From Bacteroidia bacterium (GTDB taxonomy: Bacteria > Bacteroidota > Bacteroidia > Flavobacteriales > Flavobacteriaceae), in contig JAUIFO010000007.1 in the NCBI GenBank assembly GCA_030430385.1, positions 124,001 to 188,000 on the forward strand: DNA of 64,000 bases. Direction: 5' to 3'. Shown one piece after another: positions 7,469 through 15,414 of the stretch. The notes below the pieces were generated by a model, which worked only from the letters and a program-made list of their open reading frames with translations, did no database searches and was not told the DNA's origin. The position numbers and the translations under genes were made by a program. The stretch's first letter is position 1, and each line of letters starts with the position of its first letter.

Positions 7469-8038
7469 TTAAAATTTCAACGTTACATTTAGATCAAATT
7501 CATCGTAAATGGCTTTATCTTTTAAGTTGTCAAAAAAGCTAGCAGAACCATATCTAATATCATATTTAGTTCTATCAACCTTAAAGTTAGCTGTAGCAGT
7601 ATTATCTTTTACACTGAGTTCAAAAGTTTTTGGAAGCGTCTGACCTTTAATAGTTAAATCGCCATAAACACGATAGTTTCCATTTTCGCCAGTTACTTTT
7701 GTGATTGTAAACATTGCTTTTTTGTAATCTTCTACGCCAAAAAAGTCATTAGATTTTAAGTGAGCTTCTAATTTTTCTTTGCCTTCACCAGCTTTTAAGT
7801 CGGTTACATTGATTGATGTCATGTCAATTGTAAATTTTCCACCAGTTAATGTTTCGCCTTCAAAAGTAAGGACACCTTCAGCGAGTTTAATGTTGCCTTC
7901 ATGTGAACCTGTAACCTTGTAACCTTTCCAGTTTACAGTAGATTCTTCAAGATTTACTTTTTTTTCTCCTGCAAATACTACTGTTGAGAATAGTATTGAA
8001 AATGCAAATAATCCAGTCTTTAAAATGTTGTTTTTCAT
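7469..8038 (-). CDS. YceI-family periplasmic protein
   Basis: YceI proteins are eight-stranded lipocalin-like barrels that bind isoprenoid or other lipid ligands; several respond to acid or osmotic stress. Residues 1-23 form a cleavable signal peptide (cut after VFAG or VFA), followed by the family pattern: ESTVNWKGYKVTGSHEGNIKL, FTIDMTSINVTDL, LKSNDFFGVEDYKKAMFTIT, GDLTIKGQTLP. The length (189 aa) is standard. Its start overlaps the marR stop by 4 bp, so the pair is one operon and YceI is the likely target of that regulator. Confidence 0.92.
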   Translation of the reverse strand: MKNNILKTGLFAFSILFSTVVFAGEKKVNLEESTVNWKGYKVTGSHEGNIKLAEGVLTFEGETLTGGKFTIDMTSINVTDLKAGEGKEKLEAHLKSNDFFGVEDYKKAMFTITKVTGENGNYRVYGDLTIKGQTLPKTFELSVKDNTATANFKVDRTKYDIRYGSASFFDNLKDKAIYDEFDLNVTLKF

Positions 8039-8490
8039 TGTTGTTTTTGTTTGAGTTTTAATAATAATATATTTAATTCATGTAAATCTGTTTCTGATAG
8101 ATTTGAGGTAATCGTTTCTTCTGCTTGATCAATCAAAGGATTAATCGTTTTTAAAATATTAATGCCTTCTTCAGTGATATAAATTTCAATTTTGCGTCTG
8201 TTTGCTTCGCATTGATTTCGTTTTACAAAACCTTTTTTTATGAGTTTGTCTATCAATCGTGTGGTATTACTCATTTTGTTGACCATACGTTCTTGTATGT
8301 CTTGTAAATTGAGTGGGTTTCCTTTTTGTCCTTTTAAAATTCTGAGGACATTAAATTGTTCCAGCGAAAGATCAAAAGGCTTAAGCACCATTTGAATATC
8401 TGATTTGATCCACGTGCTACTTAATATTATATTGATAACCGTTTGTCTCGAAATAGGCAGCTCAGTATTTAATTTTAATCTTTCTAACAT
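8035..8490 (-). CDS. MarR-family transcriptional regulator
   Basis: Winged-helix repressor of 151 aa. The helix-turn-helix and wing region is around residues 55-105 (LNLQDIQERMVNKMSNTTRLIDKLIKKGFVKRN, then EANRRKIEIYITEEG), with dimerisation helices at both ends. It shares an operon with yceI; MarR-YceI pairs are common in flavobacteria. A long palindrome lies directly upstream of the start and overlaps the -7 box, so autoregulation is likely. The ligand is unknown. Confidence 0.93.
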   Translation of the reverse strand: MLERLKLNTELPISRQTVINIILSSTWIKSDIQMVLKPFDLSLEQFNVLRILKGQKGNPLNLQDIQERMVNKMSNTTRLIDKLIKKGFVKRNQCEANRRKIEIYITEEGINILKTINPLIDQAEETITSNLSETDLHELNILLLKLKQKQQ

Positions 8491-8495
8491 TGTTA

Positions 8496-8524
8496 TATAT
8501 ACAATTGTTGTATATACAAATGTA
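8496..8524 (-). promoter_or_regulatory. marR-yceI promoter -7 box and palindromic operator
   Basis: TATATACAA-TTG-TTGTATATA (8496-8516) is a 9-bp inverted repeat; a second, overlapping 12-bp palindrome TTGTATATACAA covers 8508-8519. On the minus strand TACATTTG (8524-8517) fits the -7 consensus and overlaps the palindrome, while the marR ATG is only 6 bp beyond it. AT-rich 9-3-9 palindromes of this kind are typical MarR dimer sites. Confidence 0.75.
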
Positions 8525-8601
8525 TAGTAATTTTTTAATTATTACTCTAATGTTTTGTTAAAGTTTGAAATTTGGTATCACACAATGCATAACTTTACTT
8601 T

Positions 8602-9126
8602 ATGAAGAATATGTGGATTTTATGTCTATTAGTATGCTTGTCTTGCAAAGACACGTCAGAACCTAAAAATGAAATTGCTTCAGAAACAGCTAATAACATA
8701 GAAGTTTCAGATGTAGAGCTTGAGGTGTTTGATTATGATGGTTTGGAAAACTTTCTGAGTTCGAAGACTGAAAAAATTTATGTGGTAAACTTTTGGGCAA
8801 CGTGGTGTAAACCATGTATTAAAGAGCTCCCTTATTTTGAAGCTATTAATGAAACCTACGACGACGTTGAAGTAATTCTGGTAAGCTTAGATTTTCCGAG
8901 TAAATATGAGTCGCAACTAAAACCATATATTGTGGAGCATCAATTAAAGTCGCAAGTTGTTGCGCTTAATGATGTAGATGCAAATACCTGGATTCCTAAA
9001 GTCGATAAAGATTGGACAGGAGCAATACCAGCAACTGTTATTTTTAGTCAGAATAAAAGACAATTTTATGAGAGGTCATTTAATTATGACGAACTTGAAT
9101 CAGAAATAAAACAATTCTTAAAATAG
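8602..9126 (+). CDS. TlpA-like thioredoxin lipoprotein
   Basis: Periplasm-facing thiol-disulfide oxidoreductase. The signal ends in a lipobox (LLVCLSC, Cys15), followed by KDTSEPKNE. The thioredoxin domain starts near residue 50 with VVNFWATWCKPCIKELPYFE; the redox pair is WCKPC. A cis-Pro is seen in IPATVIF. The length (174 aa) fits the family. It is followed at 9 bp by a second redoxin gene and then two rhodaneses and a DsbD homologue, which would supply electrons. Confidence 0.9.
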   Translation: MKNMWILCLLVCLSCKDTSEPKNEIASETANNIEVSDVELEVFDYDGLENFLSSKTEKIYVVNFWATWCKPCIKELPYFEAINETYDDVEVILVSLDFPSKYESQLKPYIVEHQLKSQVVALNDVDANTWIPKVDKDWTGAIPATVIFSQNKRQFYERSFNYDELESEIKQFLK

Positions 9127-9135
9127 ATAGATACT

Positions 9136-9750
9136 ATGAAACACACACTTAAAACTATTGTCGCACTTGTTGTAGTTGTCGCACTTTCTTCTTTTGCCTA
9201 TGTTGGTAAAGGTCATGGATATCATATTGGTGACATTGCCACAGATTTTGAACTAGAGAACATTGATGGTAACAAGGTATCCTTAGCCGATTTTGATGAT
9301 GCTAAAGGGTTTATTGTTGTATTTACGTGTAATACGTGTCCGTATGCTGTTGCTTATGAAGATCGTATTGAGGCATTAAATAAAAAATATGAAGATCAAG
9401 GTTATCCTGTGATTGCCATTATGCCAAATAATACTGATGTTAAGCCAGGTGATAATATGGAGGCTATGAAAGCCAGAGCTAAAGCCAAAGGCTTCACGTT
9501 TCCTTATTTAATGGATGAAGGACAAAAGATTTATCCGCAATATGGAGCCACTAAAACACCTCACATATTTGTACTTCAAAAATCGTCTGAAGGAAATGTT
9601 GTTAAATACATTGGTGCAATTGACGATAACTATCAAGATGAAAAAGCGGTGAATACAAGGTATGTTGAAGATGCTGTTGACGCCTTGATTGAAGGTAAAG
9701 AAATTCAAGAAAAACAAACCAGAGCAATTGGTTGTTCAATTAAAGTATAA
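9136..9750 (+). CDS. secreted thioredoxin / AhpC-TSA-like redoxin
   Basis: Exported redoxin of 204 aa. The signal peptide covers residues 1-22 (LSSFA cleavage region). The redoxin domain begins IGDIATDFELENIDGNKVSLADF; FTCNTCPYAVAYEDRIEAL gives a CNTC redox pair near residues 72-75, and KTPHIFVL carries the cis-Pro. The C-terminal segment KQTRAIGCSIK contains a third Cys typical of this subfamily, annotated in many marine bacteria next to metal or respiratory genes. It is cotranscribed with the TlpA-like gene and ends at a strong terminator. Confidence 0.88.
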   Translation: MKHTLKTIVALVVVVALSSFAYVGKGHGYHIGDIATDFELENIDGNKVSLADFDDAKGFIVVFTCNTCPYAVAYEDRIEALNKKYEDQGYPVIAIMPNNTDVKPGDNMEAMKARAKAKGFTFPYLMDEGQKIYPQYGATKTPHIFVLQKSSEGNVVKYIGAIDDNYQDEKAVNTRYVEDAVDALIEGKEIQEKQTRAIGCSIKV

Positions 9751-9773
9751 AGGCATTTAGACCAAATTTTACG

Positions 9774-9804
9774 AATCCGAAGTGTAACACTTCGGATTTT
9801 TTTT
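9774..9804 (+). terminator. intrinsic terminator
   Basis: AATCCGAAGTG-TAA-CACTTCGGATT (9774-9798), an 11-bp perfect stem with 3-nt loop, followed by eight T. Ends the two-gene redoxin operon. Confidence 0.93.
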
Positions 9805-9868
9805 CGTCTTTATCACAAGGAAATGTTAAATTAGCATAGTTTTTGATGTATCAATAAAAAACAAATAA

Positions 9869-10183
9869 ATGACAGATTTAACACAAGACGAGTGGATTTC
9901 AAAATTGAGATCAGATACTAATGCAGTGATTTTAGACGTTAGAACACCAGAGGAAGTTGCCGAAGGTGTTATTCCTAATGCCATACACATAGATATTTTT
10001 AAAGGTCAAGGATTTATTGATGAGGTTGAACAACTTGATAAAACCAGAACCTATTTTGTGTATTGTAAGGCTGGTGGTAGAAGCGGACAAGCCTGTGCTG
10101 TTATGAATCAACTCGGTTTTAATCAAACATACAATCTAATAGGAGGCTTTAGCCAATGGAAAGGCGAAGTTGCTTCTTTATAA
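9869..10183 (+). CDS. rhodanese-like domain protein (cytoplasmic)
   Basis: Single-domain sulfurtransferase of 104 aa without signal peptide. VILDVRTPEEVAEGVIPNAIHID is the rhodanese CH2A/entry motif, and the catalytic cysteine lies in FVYCKAGGRSGQA (CKAGGR loop). Small rhodaneses with a CxxGxR loop accept persulfide sulfur. The next gene is a membrane-anchored rhodanese, so the pair may pass sulfur or thiol equivalents between compartments; that is inference. Confidence 0.93.
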   Translation: MTDLTQDEWISKLRSDTNAVILDVRTPEEVAEGVIPNAIHIDIFKGQGFIDEVEQLDKTRTYFVYCKAGGRSGQACAVMNQLGFNQTYNLIGGFSQWKGEVASL

Positions 10184-10194
10184 ATCAATCAACT

Positions 10195-10593
10195 ATGAAA
10201 ACAATCAAAACACTCTTAACGCTCTTAATTGTATTTTCTTTTTACAGTTGTAAAGATGATGTACAATCTGAAATTAAAATTGTCACACCAGAAGAAATGC
10301 AAACCTTACTGGAATTAGACGATGTGCAAATTGTAGATGTTAGAACACCTGAAGAATATAAAGACGGATTTATAACAAAATCTCAAAACATTGATTTTCA
10401 TTCACCAACATTTGATGAAGACATCTCAAAACTAGATAAAAGCAAGCCAGTAATTTTATACTGTAAATCTGGTGGCAGAAGTGCTAAATGTTCTGAAAAA
10501 TTAAAAGAAGCAGGTTTTGTAAAAATCTATGACCTCAAAGGCGGTATAACCCAATGGCAATTCAATGGACTTGAAGTTCAAACCATTGAGTAG
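10195..10593 (+). CDS. rhodanese-like lipoprotein
   Basis: Lipoprotein version of the preceding gene. The start at 10195 (MKTIKTLLTLLIVFSFYSCK) gives a proper signal with lipobox Cys19; the frame is open to an earlier ATG at 10156, inside the previous gene, but that would add a charged non-signal extension. The residues after the Cys, KDDVQ, resemble the acidic lipoprotein surface-export signal of flavobacteria. The catalytic loop is YCKSGGRSAKC and the entry motif VDVRTPEEYKDG. 132 aa. Ends at a hairpin terminator. Confidence 0.92.
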   Translation: MKTIKTLLTLLIVFSFYSCKDDVQSEIKIVTPEEMQTLLELDDVQIVDVRTPEEYKDGFITKSQNIDFHSPTFDEDISKLDKSKPVILYCKSGGRSAKCSEKLKEAGFVKIYDLKGGITQWQFNGLEVQTIE

Positions 10594-10600
10594 AATTTAT

Positions 10601-10627
10601 AACCGAACGTCTTGTTCGGTTTTTTTG
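10601..10627 (+). terminator. intrinsic terminator
   Basis: AACCGAAC (10601-10608), loop GTCTT, GTTCGGTT (10614-10621), then a T run. Ends the rhodanese pair. Confidence 0.92.
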
Positions 10628-10721
10628 TACCACAAATTGAGATGTGTTAATCAATTTCTAATATCTCTAGTTTTCCTTTTGTTTTTCATAAATTAGCGTC
10701 TTTCAAACGCTAACTTAAATA

Positions 10722-13154
10722 ATGAAACATCTAATTATAACACTTTGTAGTGTTTTGGTTTTTACCATTAGCGCTAAGTCCCAAGTTTTTGAGCCTGTAA
10801 AGTGGCAAACTTCTATTGAAAAAATATCAGATACCGAATACGATCTAATTTCTACCGCAACCATAGATAAAGATTGGCATTTATACTCTCAAAACGTTCC
10901 AGAAGAAGGTCCAATACCAACAACGTTTAACTATGTCAAGTCATCAGATTTTGAGTTGATCGATGCAACCAAAGAGGAGGAAGGCCATACTGTTGATGAT
11001 CCTGTATTTCAAATGAAGATCAAATTCTTCGAGGATAAGGCCGAATTCAGACAGCGCATTAAAGTCCTAAATAAAGAATTGTCTATAGTTAAAGGTGAAG
11101 TTGAGTTTATGGTGTGTGACGACTCTAAGTGTCTGCCACCAGATTTTGTCGATCTTCAATTTAAGCTGACAAATGAAAGCACTACCGAAGAAAATTCTAA
11201 TACATCAAACACAAGTGTTTTTGGTACGACGAACTCTAATGATACGTCACAGATTTTTGAACCTGTAAAGTGGACAGCTTCCGTTGAAAAAATATCAGCA
11301 ACCAATTATGTTTTAATTACAACTGCTGCTATTGATGAGGGTTGGAAGGTGTATTCTCAGAAAGTACCAGAAGATGGTCCGCTTCCAACAGAATTTATTT
11401 ATAACCTTCCAGAAGGTGCTGAACTTGTTGGTACAACTTCAGAAGAGAAAGGAAAAGAAGTTGATGATAAGGTCTTTCAAATGAAGATCAAGTTCTTTAA
11501 AGATAAAGCTGTCTTTAGACAAGAGATGAAAGTGACGAGTGATGCTGTGAAATCAATTTCTGGTGAAGTTGGATTTATGGCTTGTGATGACGAAAAGTGT
11601 TTGGCACCTAATTACGTAGATCTATCGTATTCATTAACAGGTGAAGCTAACCAGCAAGGAACAGCTCAAATTAGTGAGCGTAGTAAAGCATTGTCTGAAG
11701 CTTTAAATCTTAACGTTACAGGACAAGAACTTTATGAAGAAGAAAAAGTAGAAGAGAAAAGTAATTTTACAATTTTCTTATTAGGATTCTTAGGAGGTTT
11801 GATCGCATTACTCACGCCTTGTGTGTTTCCTATGATTCCACTTACAGTATCGTTTTTTACAAAAAGTGCTAGTAACAGTCAAAAGGGACTTGCAAACTCT
11901 ATAATGTATGGTTTTTTTATCTTTTTGATCTATTTCTTACTGAGTTTGCCATTTCATTTACTAGATTCTCTAGATCCTGAAATACTTAATAATGTCTCTA
12001 CCAATGTGACGCTCAATATTATTTTCTTTATCATCTTTATTGCTTTTGCGTTTTCATTTTTTGGCTATTATGAATTGACATTACCATCCTCATGGAGTAA
12101 TGCCTTAGATAGCAAAGCAAATAAAATTGGAGGTTTGATAGGCGTGTTTTTCATGGCGCTTACTTTGGCTATTGTGTCATTCTCTTGTACAGGTCCAATT
12201 TTAGGAACCTTATTAGGAAGTTCATTGTCTTCAGATGGAGGAGCCACACAGTTAACACTTGGAATGAGTGGTTTTGGTTTGGCTTTGGCCTTGCCATTTA
12301 CCTTGTTTGCCATGTTTCCAAAATGGCTAAATTCTTTACCTAAATCTGGAGGCTGGTTGAATACAGTCAAAGTAGTTTTAGGGTTTATTGAATTGGCTTT
12401 AGCGTTAAAATTTTTATCAAATGCCGATTTAGTTGAGCATTGGGGACTTTTAAAACGTGAAATATTTATCGGACTCTGGATTATCATTGGAATTGGTTTA
12501 GCATTGTACTTGTTTGGCAAAATAAAGTTTCCGCACGATGGTCCTTTAAACAAATTAGGTAAAGGAAGAATTACTACAGGAATACTCACGATAGCTTTTG
12601 TAATTTATTTATTACCTGGTGTTTCAAATACCAAGTATGCCAATTTAAAATTACTGAGTGGATTTCCGCCTCCAATGTTTTATAGTATCTATGATAAAAC
12701 GTCGGAATGTCCTTTAGATTTGAATTGTTATAAGGATCTAGATGAAGGACTAGCAGCAGCAAAAGCTGAAAATAAACCAATCATGTTAGATTTTACAGGT
12801 TGGGCTTGTGTGAACTGTCGCAAGATGGAAGAGCAGGTTTGGAGTGTGCCAAGAGTATATGATATTTTGAATGAAGAATACGTTATTATTTCCCTATATG
12901 TTGATGATCGTAAAGAACTGCCAGAAGATCAAAAGTTTGAATTTTTAAGACCTTCAGGTAATGTCAAGAAAATACGAACTATAGGCGATAAATGGGCAAC
13001 GTTACAAACGGTAAATTTCAGAAATAATTCACAACCTTTTTACGTGTTGTTAGATCATAATATGAAACAGCTTAATCATACCACTGCGTACACACCAGAT
13101 GATGATGAGTATTTCAGATGGTTGGAAAAAGGGGTTCAAAATTTTAAGAAGTAA
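10722..13154 (+). CDS. dsbD: DsbD-like thiol:disulfide interchange protein with duplicated N-terminal domain
   Basis: Moves reducing equivalents from cytoplasmic thioredoxin to periplasmic partners. Signal peptide residues 1-20. Two copies of the DsbD alpha domain follow (about 22-160 and 178-313), each starting FEPVKW and each with a Cys pair (MVCDDSKCLPP and MACDDEKCLAP). The membrane core (about 350-635) contains TPCVFPMIP and SFSCTGPILG, the two cysteine-bearing helices of CcdA/DsbD. A C-terminal thioredoxin domain has WACVNCRKME near residues 694-701. At 810 aa it is longer than E. coli DsbD because of the duplication. Upstream TlpA-like and rhodanese genes are plausible clients. Confidence 0.93.
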   Translation: MKHLIITLCSVLVFTISAKSQVFEPVKWQTSIEKISDTEYDLISTATIDKDWHLYSQNVPEEGPIPTTFNYVKSSDFELIDATKEEEGHTVDDPVFQMKIKFFEDKAEFRQRIKVLNKELSIVKGEVEFMVCDDSKCLPPDFVDLQFKLTNESTTEENSNTSNTSVFGTTNSNDTSQIFEPVKWTASVEKISATNYVLITTAAIDEGWKVYSQKVPEDGPLPTEFIYNLPEGAELVGTTSEEKGKEVDDKVFQMKIKFFKDKAVFRQEMKVTSDAVKSISGEVGFMACDDEKCLAPNYVDLSYSLTGEANQQGTAQISERSKALSEALNLNVTGQELYEEEKVEEKSNFTIFLLGFLGGLIALLTPCVFPMIPLTVSFFTKSASNSQKGLANSIMYGFFIFLIYFLLSLPFHLLDSLDPEILNNVSTNVTLNIIFFIIFIAFAFSFFGYYELTLPSSWSNALDSKANKIGGLIGVFFMALTLAIVSFSCTGPILGTLLGSSLSSDGGATQLTLGMSGFGLALALPFTLFAMFPKWLNSLPKSGGWLNTVKVVLGFIELALALKFLSNADLVEHWGLLKREIFIGLWIIIGIGLALYLFGKIKFPHDGPLNKLGKGRITTGILTIAFVIYLLPGVSNTKYANLKLLSGFPPPMFYSIYDKTSECPLDLNCYKDLDEGLAAAKAENKPIMLDFTGWACVNCRKMEEQVWSVPRVYDILNEEYVIISLYVDDRKELPEDQKFEFLRPSGNVKKIRTIGDKWATLQTVNFRNNSQPFYVLLDHNMKQLNHTTAYTPDDDEYFRWLEKGVQNFKK

Positions 13155-13883
13155 TCACTTCTCAAAATACACCTCTTCAAAAGGCACTCTAAAGCGTGGT
13201 CCATAAATACCCTTTTCATCTCGTATACCACATCCAATAACCATATTGATTTCTGCACCTCGAGGCAGTTTCAATACTTGTTTAACACGTAATGTGTCGC
13301 TGCCTTCCATAGGGCAAGTATCATAGCCAATAGCAGCCATACTAATCATAAAATTTTGAGCTGCGAGCCCAGCACTTTTATGGGCAACGATGCGCATATC
13401 ACTTTGTCTAGTTTGTCTGTAAATAGGTCTAAATAGTCCTATGATCTGGAATATCCAATATTTGAAGAACCCTAAAATCCCATAAAAGTCAGCGTAAATG
13501 GTTGGGATCAACTTATTATAATAATCAGTTGCTTGTTTTTTGCGTTTTAAAAGTCTTGGTTCTAAATCAGGTTTGTCAAATGCCTTGTTAAGAAATTCAA
13601 TATTAGCTTTTGCACGTTTTTTCCAAAGGTCTTTTCGAGTTACTATCACAACTAATTGTTGCGCTGTTTTTGCCGCATTCTGATTAAAACATGCTTTTGC
13701 TAATTCTTTAAGTAACGACTCAGAAGTAACATGATAAAATTCCCATAACTGTAAATTACTGCTCGTTGGTGCCAATGAGGCATTATGTAAGCATTGTTTT
13801 ACTTTATTGGTGTCAATACGTTCTTCTTTATATATTCGCGTAGAGCGTCTGTAAGCTATAGCTTCACTAACAGTTTTTTCCAT
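13155..13883 (-). CDS. nitroreductase-family FMN oxidoreductase
   Basis: Flavin-dependent NAD(P)H oxidoreductase of 242 aa. The N-terminus has the FMN-binding AYRRSTRIYKEE motif; SLAPTSSNLQLWEFYHV and the C-terminal MVIGCGIRDEKG segment (usual form VxxGxxxE) complete the fold. A 40-residue insertion with aromatic and basic residues (about 110-150) sits where the family lid varies. It is convergent with the DsbD gene with no gap. Substrate unknown. Confidence 0.88.
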   Translation of the reverse strand: MEKTVSEAIAYRRSTRIYKEERIDTNKVKQCLHNASLAPTSSNLQLWEFYHVTSESLLKELAKACFNQNAAKTAQQLVVIVTRKDLWKKRAKANIEFLNKAFDKPDLEPRLLKRKKQATDYYNKLIPTIYADFYGILGFFKYWIFQIIGLFRPIYRQTRQSDMRIVAHKSAGLAAQNFMISMAAIGYDTCPMEGSDTLRVKQVLKLPRGAEINMVIGCGIRDEKGIYGPRFRVPFEEVYFEK

Positions 13884-13895
13884 GTTTCGTTGAAT

Positions 13896-14138
13896 TTATC
13901 TAAATAAAATATGATACACCTTATCTCCAATCCAATAACCACTTCCTAGCATTAAAGGATAAGCAACAAATAACCATAGGTAGTCTAAAACAGATAGCTT
14001 TTTAAAGGTTTCAATACCAAAATCCTGGAGTAGTTTGAACATATCATACCATGATTTTAGTCCGATTTTTCCAATGATAGCATTGGCCAGAATCGCCACA
14101 ATTAAAATAGCAATTCCAATGAAGTATAGTCTAAGCAT
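13896..14138 (-). CDS. small membrane protein of unknown function (80 aa)
   Basis: Two predicted membrane helices (residues 2-22 and 51-72) with a short amphipathic linker. It overlaps the end of msrA by 8 bp, so it is probably translated from the msrBA transcript. I do not recognise a family. A role next to methionine sulfoxide repair cannot be inferred from sequence alone. Confidence 0.65.
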   Translation of the reverse strand: MLRLYFIGIAILIVAILANAIIGKIGLKSWYDMFKLLQDFGIETFKKLSVLDYLWLFVAYPLMLGSGYWIGDKVYHILFR

Positions 14139-14676
14139 CTTTTAATTTATCTGCATGTAAGTTACGAAGTTTTGCGAGTTTTGGGTCAATTACAACATTA
14201 CAATAGCCATAATCAGGATTGTTTTTGTAAAAGTCTTGATGTTCTTTTTCTGCCTCGTAAAAAGTGGAAGCTTCTGTAACTTCAGTCACAATGTTATGAT
14301 CGTAATAAGGTGATAATTCTTTAATGACGATTTCGGCACTCTTTTTTTGATCGGTATTGTGATAAAAAATGACAGAACGATATTGTGTACCTCGATCGGC
14401 ACCTTGACGGTTCAAAGTTGTAGGATCGTGTGTTGTCATAAAAATGACTAGAATATCCTCATACGAGATTACAGTAGCATCAAAGGTAATTTGAACAACT
14501 TCAGCATGACCTGTTAGTCCTGAACAAATTTCTCTGTATGTTGGATGTCCAGGAACAGAGCCTCCAGAATACCCAGAAACAACAGATTCAATACCTTTGA
14601 CTTCTTGAAATACCGCTTCGGTACACCAAAAACAGCCACCACCAACGGTTGCGATTTGTAAATTTTTAGGTGCCAT
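14131..14676 (-). CDS. msrA: peptide-methionine (S)-S-oxide reductase MsrA
   Basis: Reduces methionine-S-sulfoxide. Catalytic Cys18 lies in ATVGGGCFWCTEAVF (GCFWC signature); YSGGSVPGHPTYREICSGLTGHAE is the substrate pocket. The ATG at 14676 (MAPKNLQ) overlaps the msrB stop codon as TAATG, so translation is coupled; an earlier in-frame ATG at 14721 lies inside msrB. 181 aa. There is no signal peptide, so it is cytosolic. Confidence 0.95.
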   Translation of the reverse strand: MAPKNLQIATVGGGCFWCTEAVFQEVKGIESVVSGYSGGSVPGHPTYREICSGLTGHAEVVQITFDATVISYEDILVIFMTTHDPTTLNRQGADRGTQYRSVIFYHNTDQKKSAEIVIKELSPYYDHNIVTEVTEASTFYEAEKEHQDFYKNNPDYGYCNVVIDPKLAKLRNLHADKLKDA

Positions 14677-15128
14677 TATACAGTCTCCTTTTCTAAACTC
14701 ATTGATTCTGAATTGATACAATATCGTAATCCGCTAGGTTCAGGACCATCAGGAAATACATGACCTAAATGTGCATCACAAGTATTGCACATCACTTCAA
14801 CACGAACCATTCCAAAAGAAGCATCTTTTTCATATTTAATAGCATTCTCTTTAATAGGTTGAGTGAAACTCGGCCAACCTGTTCCTGAGCTAAATTTAAT
14901 GGTAGAATCAAACAAAGGAGTATTACAACAAATACAATTGTATTTACCAGCATCATAAGTGCTACAAAGGGCACCACTATGTGGTCGTTCTGTCCCTTTT
15001 TGTCTTGTAATTCTGAATTGCTCAGGAGTTAATTGTGCACGCCATTCGGCGTCTGATTTTTCAACGCGTCTATCTGGTTTAGGGTTTCCATTTACGGAAA
15101 AGTTAATGACGTCTTTCCAAGTTAGCAT
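14676..15128 (-). CDS. msrB: peptide-methionine (R)-S-oxide reductase MsrB
   Basis: Reduces methionine-R-sulfoxide. 150 aa. Zinc cysteines appear as two CxxC pairs (CICC around residue 63 and CNTC around 112); the catalytic cysteine is in LRYCINS near residue 137, and GTGWPSF is the substrate loop. First gene of the msrB-msrA-small membrane protein unit; separate rather than fused genes, as in many Flavobacteriaceae. Confidence 0.96.
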   Translation of the reverse strand: MLTWKDVINFSVNGNPKPDRRVEKSDAEWRAQLTPEQFRITRQKGTERPHSGALCSTYDAGKYNCICCNTPLFDSTIKFSSGTGWPSFTQPIKENAIKYEKDASFGMVRVEVMCNTCDAHLGHVFPDGPEPSGLRYCINSESMSLEKETV

Positions 15129-15216
15129 AAGCTATTTTCCTTTCTGTTTTAATTAATAAATAGGTATTGTAAAGATACGGAATTAGTCGTTCAGAAAGAT
15201 GAATTCTTACAGCATA

Positions 15217-15262
15217 AAAAAGCCCTGTGAAGTATTCAGTTTGGTAACTTCATAAGGCTTAA
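15217..15262 (-). terminator. terminator after the tmRNA 3'-end copy
   Basis: On the minus strand AAGCCTTATGAAGT pairs with ACTTCACAGGGCTT (one bulge or mismatch) and is followed by TTTTTT. It lies just beyond the decayed tmRNA 3'-end copy at 15258-15279. Confidence 0.75.
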
Positions 15263-15297
15263 TTGTGGAGTCGGAGGGATTAGCTTCGCTGAACCCT
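15258..15297 (-). repeat. decayed copy of the tmRNA 3' end
   Basis: CTTAATTGTGGAGTCGGAGG plus GA (15258-15279) is repeated exactly at 15407-15428, where it covers the tmRNA acceptor arm and part of the T arm. Minus-strand similarity continues through AGGGTTC (15289-15295), but the T loop carries an extra sequence, so this copy cannot fold as a T arm. It looks like the leftover end of an integration at ssrA, or of a local duplication. Confidence 0.7.
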
Positions 15298-15346
15298 TGA
15301 ACTCACATCTTGTAAATGAAACTTTATCTCGAAACATCCTTAAACC

Positions 15347-15381
15347 AAAAAAGTTCAATCAAGTAAACGTGTTGAACTTTT
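15347..15381 (-). terminator. tmRNA terminator
   Basis: AAAAGTTCAA (15349-15358) pairs with TTGAACTTTT (15372-15381) around a 13-nt loop; on the minus strand the stem is followed by TTTTTT. It lies 34 bp beyond the tmRNA 3' end. Confidence 0.8.
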
Positions 15382-15414
15382 CTGTCTAAATCTGTTTTAA
15401 GCTTCGCTTAATTG

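Noticed and set aside
12068..12589. 173-codon minus-strand frame inside the dsbD gene
   Set aside because: Antisense shadow of a well-supported membrane-domain coding sequence.
15258..15297. Possible separate tRNA gene, because of TGGAGTCGGAGGGA
   Set aside because: Only an acceptor/T-arm fragment is present and the T loop is disrupted; no anticodon arm. It is a decayed copy of the tmRNA 3' end.
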